64,000 nucleotides of DNA from Haematococcus lacustris (taxonomy: Eukaryota > Chlorophyta > Chlorophyceae > Chlamydomonadales > Haematococcaceae), in contig JASKMD010000029.1 in the NCBI GenBank assembly GCA_030144725.1, positions 6,557,538 to 6,621,537 of the forward strand, given 5' to 3'. The stretch's first letter is position 1. Every line of letters begins with the position of its first letter. The notes beneath the pieces are model-generated. The model was not told the origin of the DNA, ran no database searches, and was given only the letters and a program-made list of their open reading frames with translations. The translations under genes and the position numbers were made by a program. Of the stretch, positions 55,787-64,000 are shown one piece after another.

Positions 55787-58700
55787 TCAGGGCACGGAGG
55801 GCATCTTGTCCTTGCCCACAGCAGATGTCATGATCCTCGCCGTCTCCTCAAATAGCCTGGGCCAGCATTAAAAAATACGGCAGCAGGACATGTGTCAGAG
55901 ACATTGTGTACCCATGTTTAATGCATGCTTGCATTCCATACATTCTTCACGCTTGCCACACAAGGCAGGCTTTGTCAACGTGACGTAGTGGTGAAGTGAA
56001 GCTCCTTGCTGTCTCACTACATAGCTGGACTCTTGCATGCTGCTCACCTCTTGCGGGTGAAAGGATCATTGATGAGGCGGTGCTTGATAGGGGTTCGATC
56101 CACGGTGGGATATGTACCAAGGAGAGTGGGGCAGAAAAAACCCCAGTGACGGCCTGTAGTTTCACAGGTGGCCAGCACATACTGTTCCTTGGCAAAATGT
56201 GCAATCACCGATACTTGTCAACTGGCATGGGGAGAGGTGAACAAATGTGTGGGTGCCTTAGCAAGTAGCACTGCCATGCACAGCTGCTGACCATGACATC
56301 GGCCACCTCACGACTGCTCAGCTCCGTTCTTGTTCCAAGGATCTTTACTCACCTCGCAGCTCCGGCTGTGTTGCAGCATAGATGGTGGACATCGCACCTC
56401 GCTTCCAGCCCTGGCCCAGGAATGGAGCCTGCAGAAGAAGCACCACACCCCAGGTGCATCACAATCAAGGGACAGCAGGCTATTGGAGCGCACCTTTGGT
56501 ACCCAGCAACACTTCATCAGCCAAGCCCCTGCTGCCCTCCCACATCCCTACTGACCACAGCTCCAGAGTAGATGGTGTAACTCCCGCTCGAGGAGTTACC
56601 ACTCCCTGACTTGTAACTGCCTGCCTGGCCGCCTGCCATTCACACCAACTGCCGGACCGTCACAGCTCACTTCTCCACACCCACCCACCGTGATCTTGAC
56701 AATGGTGTTCAGGGGGTACCTGAAGTCACTCTTGCTATGCAGAGGTGTGGCCACAAACCCTGCAGTGGCAAGTTACAGGGGACTTAGCTGCAAGCATGGA
56801 GACAAATCCATGTTAAAACAGCCCCTGAGAACCAGCCACCCATGCTGTTCAAGCAAACGCTGCAAGCACATGGCAAACTGGCATGTAGTGGAATGATGGC
56901 CCAAGGAGCAACAACAGCCAGGGCCGAAGAGCAGGGGCATGGCCAAAGTTAAAGCAAAGTGATAGCCCGGCACCACAGGTTGCAAGGTGAGGGCCAACCT
57001 GGGTGCACATTGAACACATCCACTTCTGGTACCCGCTGCGCCAGCTCTTTTGACCAGATGGTCATGTACAGCTTGCTGGTGCCGCTGCACATTCAAGCGA
57101 GCAAGGCGATGCAAATGTTAGCCGCTGAAGGCAACTGCCACAATGTGCCCATGCCAATCACATAGATGGCATCAGGCATGTGTTTTGACACTGTTGTGTT
57201 TTGCTTCCTGGCATTATGCTGTGCACACTATGGTTGAGTTGTGGGTGACATGAGTTTCTGACATGGGCGCATGGTGCATATCAACCTTGTCAATGCAGGG
57301 TCGCTAGAGCGTGCTGAAGGTATCACTCACTATGGCGTGAGACCACTGTCCTTGTACTTCTCGCCACTGCACATGCACAGCAGCCACACACCACCCAGCC
57401 ACCATCAGCACCATCAGCCCCAGCTTGACGACGCAAGCTGTGGTCGTATGCTCGTCATGACCGGTGCTGCCCAGGTCAGGCTGCCCTGATCTTTAAAGAG
57501 TGGCTGCCGAATCAGCCGGATTAGTTGTGTGGCAGTGGATGGCTCAAAATGCATGCTTGACCAGTGATGTTGACCAATACATCCTGTGATGTGCAAGGGA
57601 TACATCCTGTGATGTGCAAGGGATGACAAGTGACGCAATGAGAAATGAAACGCAACGCAGCAGTTTCACGTGGGCCTACTCCCCTCCCCTCACTGTCAGG
57701 CCCTGCAGACCACTCACGTCAGGTTGTCCCACTCCAGCTTGCCCACAGCCTCGGCAGCTGAGGCCATATTCACGATGCGTGATCCAGGCGTCGCCTTCAG
57801 CTGGTCCAGCAGCAGCAGGTTGAGCAGCGCTGGGGCGTAGAAGTTGATGCCCAGCGTCTGCTCAATGCCTTCCTTGGTCTGCTCATGTAGCAGCAGCAGC
57901 AGCAGCAGCAGGGAAGCAAGGTGGCAGCCACAACAGCGCCTGCACATGTGAGGAGGTGAGGCCCATTGGCTGTCTCCTCACCACGAGCTAGGGTCAGGAG
58001 CAGTGCTCCTCGTGACAACACCGATGTGGTAGCTAAGGCCCTACCAGCTAGTGAAGCAACACCAGGTACCCATGCTGCTGGCTGCCAACCAGCTTACAGT
58101 TAGGGGCTGTGGTACTAGGCACTAGTCTGGGGCAGTCAACCCTGTCAGGCACTGGCGGGGCTGCCAGCAATGCCTGACCCACCCTGTCCAGAGGGCCTGG
58201 GTAGAAGACCCCAGCCATGGTCACCAAGATGTCCAGCTTCTGGCTCTGCTGCTTGAACTCCTCAGCCAACCGCACCACATTCCTACACCAGCACAAGCAC
58301 CGGCACTAGCACGAGTTGCTGTAAGTTTCAAATGCACCACTTGTCCTTGCAGGCTTCAACCTTCAAAGAATCAACATGTATCCACTCAAGCTCTGCCTCG
58401 TCAGTGTCCACGCTCAGCACTGTCTCAGCATGCTGCACCGTGACCAGGTGCTGATTACTCACTGGAGTGACATCATCTCACACTCCAGGTGGTGCAGCTT
58501 GAGCTCCTTGCCGGTGCCGCCAACCTGCATGCAGCCAACACAACACACCATGTGCAGCATTTGTGAGGCTAACAGCAACACATGGCGCAGCCTTGCAGTC
58601 AGCAGTGCGGTTTTGGCATGACCTGTACAGCCAACGGGGATCCCTGGGAAGCCTGCAGGTCAGTGATGCAGTATTTGCATGATGGGGAGCACAGACCAGC

Positions 58701-59466
58701 GGCCCATTCGTTTAACATAAATCAGTTGGTAGCTGCTTTGATGGCAGTCAAGCGGTGCTGAAGAAAAGAGGTTCATACCTCTGCTCGCATCTTGTTTGCT
58801 GCCTCCACCCCTTTCTTGATGTTGCGGGTGACCATGTACACCTGAACAAGTGCAGGGCACGACAGGACACACACCTCACACATTTGTGAAAGTCATGCTA
58901 CAAGCAGTTGCAGGCAGGGCATTGCTGCACTACATGTAACCATGCACACAAGCAATGCACAGCCAGGTGGCACTGCAGCCTCCAATGACACCAGTCCCCA
59001 CTCACCGCCTCAACCTAGTCCCATGGGAGCAGAACAGTGGACATCAGTGCCATTGATGGGAGCAATGTACCGCTGTAGACGCTACCCTCTCAGGGCTCAC
59101 CCAGGGCCCAAGGCCCAGGCATGACCGTGACGCACCTGAGCACCATTCTCTGCGAGCTTCAGGGCGGTGGCATAGCCCATCCCACTGTTCGCCCCAGTAA
59201 CAAGAGCTACCTTTCCTGCAGGTCAGGGGGATACAGGGCAGGGGACGGGGGCTTTGAATCTAATGTGCCGCTGGGGTCGTGCAGTCAGGCGGGAAACACC
59301 CGGAACCGGGATGGGATGTGGAGTGTGGCACACAGCGAGCCGCGTGCTATCGCCGCGCACGTCACTTGCCCGTCAAACCGGGCACATTGGCAGGGCTCCA
59401 GCCAGTCAGCAGGTCCTCAGAGAGGAACTTCTCAATCTTGGCTGCTGTGTCCTGAGCCCAATCCAT
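55787..59466 (-). CDS. Short-chain dehydrogenase/reductase (SDR2), 12 exons
   Basis: Phase-consistent 335-residue model: 59370-59466, 59136-59215, 58779-58841, 58463-58524, 58183-58282, 57718-57878, 57331-57366, 56999-57084, 56689-56759, 56353-56428, 56048-56153, 55787-55856. Motifs: TGANSGMG for cofactor binding, LDILVTMAGVFYPG, the active site formed as PYGTSK across an intron, then FNVHPG. Intron 1 uses a GC donor (G|GCAAGT). Exon order and several boundaries mirror SDR1, and the C-terminal exons correspond (GRHWGFF here, GRHWTFI in SDR1). An in-frame upstream ATG at 59631 would add a 55-residue Arg/Ser-rich leader that could be an organelle transit peptide, so the true start is open. Substrate unknown. 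An optional extra exon near 56560-56620 is not needed for phase. Confidence 0.9.
58046..58130. repeat. Copy of the sequence upstream of the deleted Fanzor
   Basis: About 80 bp in SDR2 intron 5 match 49770-49850, including GTGAAGCAACACCAGGTACC and CATGCTGCTGGC. It may be a remnant of a Fanzor left-end region. Confidence 0.75.
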
Positions 59467-59965
59467 GACGCCGGCCATCTGCTCTGGCTTTGGAGCACTT
59501 TGGGCTTGGTGTGTGGAGTGCGAGCTAGAGGCTGCCCGGGCGACGCAACGTCTAGTGATGCGGCAAGCGCTCTGTGGGGTAACGAACACGCAGCGGTTGA
59601 GTGCTTTTTGACGGAAGTGCGGGGCGAGCATGTCGACACGATGTGTAGGCGGAAACGGGAGTCATAAGCAAGGTGTGACATCGCAGAGTGGCGGACGGCG
59701 GTCAAACATGTGGCCTCAAACCAAAACACGCCTGTCGAGTTGGCGTCCGGACAGCTGTATCTCGTACCGCGCTGAGGTAGGTACAATTGACACAAATATA
59801 CACTTGAGGCACTTGTGTTCATGTGCGCGGTGTCTGTTTCGACTAAGGACTTCATTCATTAACATTACGCCCACACTGTGCCGCCGATTAGCTGACAGTA
59901 GGCAATAAATACATGGCCTGATGGGTAAGCAAGCAGGAGTGCCAGGCTGTAGGCTGCCGGCCGAG
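59467..59965. other. SDR2 upstream region and left flank of the intact Fanzor element
   Basis: It contains the possible SDR2 leader (59467-59631) and presumably its promoter. The right end carries the 11-bp word TGCCGGCCGAG (59955-59965) that recurs at 63841-63851. Confidence 0.45.
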
Positions 59966-60265
59966 TGCCAGCAGGAGTGCCAGGCTGTAGGCTGCTCAGC
60001 TGGTGTTGCAGGCTTGGCGGCAGCAGGGGGCTGCTCAGCTGGTGCAGAGGGTTTGGCAGCAGCAGGGGGCTGCTCAGCTGGTGCAGCAGGTTTGGCACCA
60101 GCAGGAGGCTGCCCTGCCCCGGCGGTTTGAGGTGCCAATGCAGGGCCTCATGTGGCGCCCCTGGCTGCACCAGAGCACTTGTGTATTTTCACACAACCGT
60201 GTATTTTTCACGGGAAACCCAAGTTGCTTGAAAATGCCACCGCCCGTCGCACTGCGCATCGCGTG

Positions 60266-63200
60266 ATGGCTAAGAAGAAGCACAAGAAGGACCCGGGAAA
60301 GAAACAGAGAGGTTCGTGTCCCTAGGTGCCGTGATGTGAGCCCTAGACGTGAGTTACGCGCTGTGTGATAGCCCGTCGCTCCTGTTGGTTCCATTGCAGC
60401 GTCTCGTTCCGCCCAAGGCAAGCAACGACAGGATCGCAGGGATGGCTGGACCACGCTTAGACGTCAGGTCCGTGTCCCCGCCTTATGTGTCCCCGCACTG
60501 TTTGTGTCCCCGCCTGTCAAAGTGGCCTATCAAAATGTCAATTGTGCTGCAGGTTATCAAGGTCCCCGAGGGCGCAGTGCTGCGCGGCTGCAAGAAGACC
60601 AGGCGCAAGCTGCGGGAGCACCTCCGGCTGCGGGCTGAAATCCACTCCCAACTCCGCTTCATCGCTTCTTTGTTCGTCTTGCGCATTTTCCTGACGTGCC
60701 TGGTGGGCTTCCCTACCCCGGGCTTCCCCAGCGCCCCTCAGCCTCCAGCCGTGCAGCCCCCCCAACCCCCTGATGCTCCCCCCCTACCCCCCCTAGCCCC
60801 ACGGGCCCCTTCTCAGCCTGCCCCAGCCCAGCCTGCCAGCATGGAGTTTGACACTGACTCTGACTCCGAGTCAGACTGTGACTCTGAGCCAGAGCCACAG
60901 TCTGACTCGGAGTCAGAGTCAGAACCCGAGCCAGTCACGCAACCCCCCCAAAGGCGCTGCAGCGCCCGCCTGGCAGCCCTTGCACCCGCAGCACCCACTG
61001 GCCCTCCCTTGCCCCTTGACTGCGAGGACCCTGTCATGCTGAGGCAGCTCAAGGAATTCTGCAAGTTCTTTGCCAACCCCAACTTCAAGACATGCTACAA
61101 CCAGCTGCAGCGACGCCATGTTAAGCACCGCAACCCCATGCTCATGCCAGCCTTTGAGGACCCCAGCAACCAGGCGCTGCTGGCCAAGCTGCAGGAGCTG
61201 GGCAGCATCAACCTGACGGGTTTCCACAACACCCTCGACGCACACTCGATGCAGCTGGCGGTGGCCATGCAGCAGCACTACTCCAACCCAGGCAAGTAAT
61301 GATGGTGACTAGACCCTAGACTTGGACCTGGACCTGGACCTGACCTTATACCTGACCTTATACTTGACCTGACCTGACCTTATACCTGACCTGACCTGAC
61401 CTGACCTGACCTGACCTGATACCTGACCTGACCTAACCTAACCTTATACCTGACCTGACCTGACCTGACCTGACCTGACCCTATACCTGACCTGACCTGC
61501 AGAGCGCATTGTCAAGCTGTACGCCAAGGCAGCCAGGGCCAAGCTAGGCTGGAGCGGGGAGGAGGCACAGCTGTTCATCAGGATGGCGTGTGGGTATGGC
61601 ATCAACGCCCACAGCTCGGAGCTGAAGGCCGTCACCCTGGACAAGGGCCATGTGGCGGACCTGATAGAGGAGGCCAACACGCACCGTCGCCTACTGGGCA
61701 TGAAGAAGCAAGGCTCCCTGCAGGACACCCTGCCCCTGCCCTGCCGCATGCGCCATGCAGTGCATGTGTGCCGGTGGCTAGAGCGGTGGCAGCAGCCCCA
61801 CACCCCCCCTGTGCCAGGGCAGCCAAAGCGCGGCAAGAGGCGTGGGGTTGGTCCCCGGACCCTGACCTGCCCACCCCCCTTCACCCTCACCCCCATGGCC
61901 AGGGTGGGGGTGCACTTCATCAAGGTGGACAGCAGGGTGCTGCATGGGGTGTGCAAGCAGCTGGGCCTGACCAAGGAAACCCGGGAAGCTTTCACCTCAG
62001 AGCCAGCACTGAGCCATCACTGGGCCAGGTGGTTCAACACCAACAAGCTTCGCAACAAGGGGTTTGCTTTCGAGAGGTTGGTGGACACAGATGGTGTCAG
62101 CGTGTGCGTGCACTACACGCGCCCCCTTCCCCCTCCTCCAGCCCCACCTCCAGCTGCCAGCAGCAGCAGCACCAGCAGCCGCCCAAGTGCAGCAGCAGCA
62201 GCGGCCCATGCAGTGGGGCTCCCCCACATAGGCAGGGGCATAGCTGAGATGCGTGAGTTTGTGTTTGACCCAGACACACAGATTGGGGTGGGCATCGACC
62301 CCGGCGTCACCCAGGCAGTCAGCGCAGCCTCTGGGGTGTGGGATCCAGCAACAGGCCAGCTGATGGCAGACCAGCTGCGCCGGTGGAAGCTGACCAAGGG
62401 CGAGGTGAAGCATGCCAGCGGCCTGAACAATGCCCGCCGTGACACAGAGCGGTGGCTAGCACCGATCAAGCCCCACCTCCAGCACCTGGCAGCAGCAAGC
62501 TCAGCCGGCACCTCCCTAGAGGCCAACCTGAAGCACATCACCGTCACCCTGGCCACCTGGGATGCGATGTGGGAGGTGTACCTGGACCCCAAGTGGGCAC
62601 GGCAGCGGCTGAGACTGTACGGAGCCCAGGACCGGGCGCTGGAGCAGTTCTTCAACAAGGTGAGGGTGGAAGGGTGGGTAGGTGGGAGGGAGGGAGGGTA
62701 AGGGAATGAGAGGTGGTGGGTTGGGCATGATATGAAGGAGTACTTGACTGTGCCATGCCTAACATGGTGTCACCATGTCAGCCACCATGTATGTGCCTTG
62801 TGTGCATGGCTGCAGCTGGAGGAGGAGATGGCTGAGCTGTCCATGGAGCGCCACAACTGTGCCAAGCAGCTGGTGGTCTTCTTTGGAGCAGCTAGCATTG
62901 ACACCAGGGGAGGGTGGGGTGCTGATGCGGTGCTGCGGGCCTGCCGCAAGGTGGTGTGCAGGCCCAGGGGCCCAGACCAGCTGCGGGGCAGGGTGGTGCT
63001 TGTGGATGAGCACCGCACCAGCCGGGTCAGCTCAGCAGTGAATGGCCAGCAGCCCTGTGAGGAGGAGCTGGACAAACTCAGTGCCACAAGGCCTGCAGGC
63101 TGGAAGCCCCCAGCAGGGCAGGTGGAACCCCGCCTGGTGCGCCCAGCCTGGAGCCAGGAGCGTGGCCAGCCAGTGCGGGGCCTGATGTGGGGCCCTGTAG

Positions 63201-63586
63201 TGGCCCCGCGCAAGCCCCCACAGGCCCCACGGAGCAGCCAGTCAGCCACACAGCCCACAGCCTCAGAGCCAGGGCCCAACACTCCCCCTCCAGCCAAGCG
63301 CAGCAAGCCGGCAGCTGAGCCCACCAAGGGCAAGGGCAAGGGCAAGGCTGCCAAAGCCAAGCCAGCACCACAGCCAGGCAGGTGGCTGGACAGGGACTGC
63401 AATGCAGCATTGAACATGCAGCGCATTGGGGAGAGCAGGTGGCGTCCACTGGAGCTGTGCTACTGGCCAGAGCAGGGAGCTCTGCCAGCCAAGGGCAAGG
63501 AGTACCCTGGCCTGGGCTACAAGCGGGTGCGAGATAAGCCCCCCAAGGCCCAGCAGCAGCAGCAGCAGCCTGCTGAGGCACAGTAG
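60266..63586 (+). CDS. Fanzor (TnpB-like RNA-guided nuclease), apparently intact
   Basis: Five exons close in phase to 926 residues: 60266-60311, 60400-60467, 60553-61291, 61503-62659, 62816-63586. The N-terminus MAKKKHKKDPGKKQR is a likely nuclear signal. Residues ~80-210 are Pro- and Ser/Glu/Asp-rich and probably disordered. The C-terminal half has the RuvC fold: GVGIDPGVTQ (Asp at ~550), VLVDEHRTSRVSS (Glu at ~735) and WLDRDCNAALNMQRI (Asp at ~864). This order and spacing match the Fanzor/TnpB family, which cuts DNA guided by a non-coding RNA from the element's 3' end. The four-Cys zinc finger usual between RuvC-II and RuvC-III is not seen; that interval is Pro/Lys-rich. Intron 3 has a GC donor and a GACCT array. 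Activity is not shown. Confidence 0.88.
61315..61498. repeat. (GACCT)n pentanucleotide array in Fanzor intron 3
   Basis: CCTGA units interrupted by CCTTATA variants fill most of the intron, ending 4 bp before the acceptor. It is the counterpart of 51108-51292. Confidence 0.94.
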
Positions 63587-63840
63587 TGTGGGTGCCCCCC
63601 TTTGTTGAGCTGTCATCAGCTTACAATTAGTGCATGTTTTGTCATGCCAACTCTACATCATAGCCCTCGGGTCAGGCAATAATGTAGGTGGTAGGCTCAA
63701 CACTCCACACAGCCCAATAACACTGTTTGAGCCGGATCTAGTTAGTGGCTACTAGTGGCTTATAGTGGCTGCTAGTAGGTACTTAAATGGAGGCCCTAGT
63801 GAGGGGCTCAAATGGAGGCCCTAGTGAGGGACAAGAGGGT
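63587..63840 (+). ncRNA. Candidate Fanzor guide (omega) RNA region / right end
   Basis: The 250 bp after the stop codon are almost identical to 51672-51907 after the deleted copy, although the deleted copy can no longer make a nuclease. The segment includes TTGTTGAGCTGTCATCAGC, a self-complementary CCCTAGTGAGGG near the right end (present twice here as a 24-bp tandem repeat, once in the other copy), and TAGTGGCTACTAGTGGC. In known Fanzor systems the guide RNA comes from the 3' region and its scaffold runs up to the right end. Placement here is inferred from that; transcription is not shown. Confidence 0.5.
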
Positions 63841-63875
63841 TGCCGGCCGAGCATCAATCAGTTGGTCACCCTGGT

Positions 63876-63959
63876 CCTACTTCCCTCCCCTCACTGTCAA
63901 GCCCTTCAGACCACTCACGTCAGGTTGTACCACTCCAGCTTACCCACAGCCTCGGCAGC
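63876..63959 (-). pseudogene. Fragment of a third SDR copy
   Basis: These 84 bp match 57678-57757 of SDR2 at about 90 percent, covering the end of exon 6 (AVGKLEWYNLT here, AVGKLEWDNLT in SDR2), its donor and the start of the next intron. Homology ends abruptly after CTCGGCAGC. It lies 25 bp right of the Fanzor element flank. It is either the edge of a further paralog with a break or a small duplicated piece. Confidence 0.7.
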
Positions 63960-64000
63960 ATGACCTGGGTGGCCGACATGGTGCAGCTGTGAAAAGTCAA

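Larger units (their letters stand above)
59966..63840 (+). mobile_element. Fanzor family-1 element, full-length copy
   Basis: The element holds a variable 5' region with repeated GGCTGCTCAGCTGGTG units (about 59975-60110), the conserved left-end sequence from 60118, the five-exon nuclease gene and a conserved 3' end. The 11-bp direct repeat TGCCGGCCGAG flanks it at 59955-59965 and 63841-63851. The right end shares GAGGGACAAGAGGG with the deleted copy. No separate transposase gene is present. Confidence 0.8.

Overview
The window looks like nuclear DNA of a green alga. Genes are GC-rich and split into many short exons with GT-AG (a few GC-AG) introns. Tandem repeats are abundant and lie in introns. 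One gene is a textbook CP12, a plastid-targeted Calvin-cycle regulator. The overall style (long hexa-, tetra- and pentanucleotide arrays inside introns, Fanzor copies) suggests a volvocalean chlorophyte such as Haematococcus, but the species is an inference. Exon models were built by hand. I kept a model only where exon phases closed from start to stop, and most do.

Layout. 0.27-2.7 kb (-): a PLAT-PP2C (PTC7-like) phosphatase, cut by the left edge. 3.6-7.5 kb (-): a 13-exon short-chain dehydrogenase (SDR1). 8.4-18.7 kb (-): a U2AF large subunit with three RRMs and a roughly 1,450-residue RS/RGG-rich N-terminal extension. 19.2-19.5 kb: a Fanzor relic. 20.1-21.0 kb (+): part of an unrecognised gene. 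21.8-25.0 kb (-): a PDCD2/TSR4-like protein. 25.9-29.0 kb (-): an AIM6-like GDPD-fold phosphodiesterase with a non-autonomous hAT element in intron 1. 30.4-36.4 kb (-): a VPS62/DUF946 protein whose introns hold several long microsatellites. 37.9 kb: an initiator-type tRNA-Met. 39.1-42.6 kb (-): CP12, whose first intron carries a 95-bp minisatellite and a duplicated 3' splice region. 44.4-46.1 kb (-): an unrecognised Gln-rich coiled-coil protein. 52.0-55.4 kb (-): a LigB/DODA-type extradiol dioxygenase. 55.8-59.5 kb (-): a second SDR (SDR2) paralogous to SDR1, with a truncated third piece at the right edge.

The mobile fraction is dominated by Fanzor, the eukaryotic TnpB-like RNA-guided nuclease family. 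The copy at 60.0-63.8 kb has an open five-exon model of 926 residues with a RuvC D/E/D triad and a basic N-terminus. A near-identical internally deleted copy lies at 49.7-51.9 kb, and rearranged pieces lie at 42.7-43.6 kb. A second, more diverged family is seen as a relic at 47.5-48.6 kb and as dispersed 3' ends elsewhere. The non-coding 3' ends are conserved between copies, as expected if they carry the guide (omega) RNA. I saw no resolvase or transposase ORF next to them.

The host genes cover pre-mRNA splicing (U2AF2), ribosome assembly (PDCD2-like), Calvin-cycle redox control (CP12), and lipid, redox and aromatic metabolism. They do not form one pathway.
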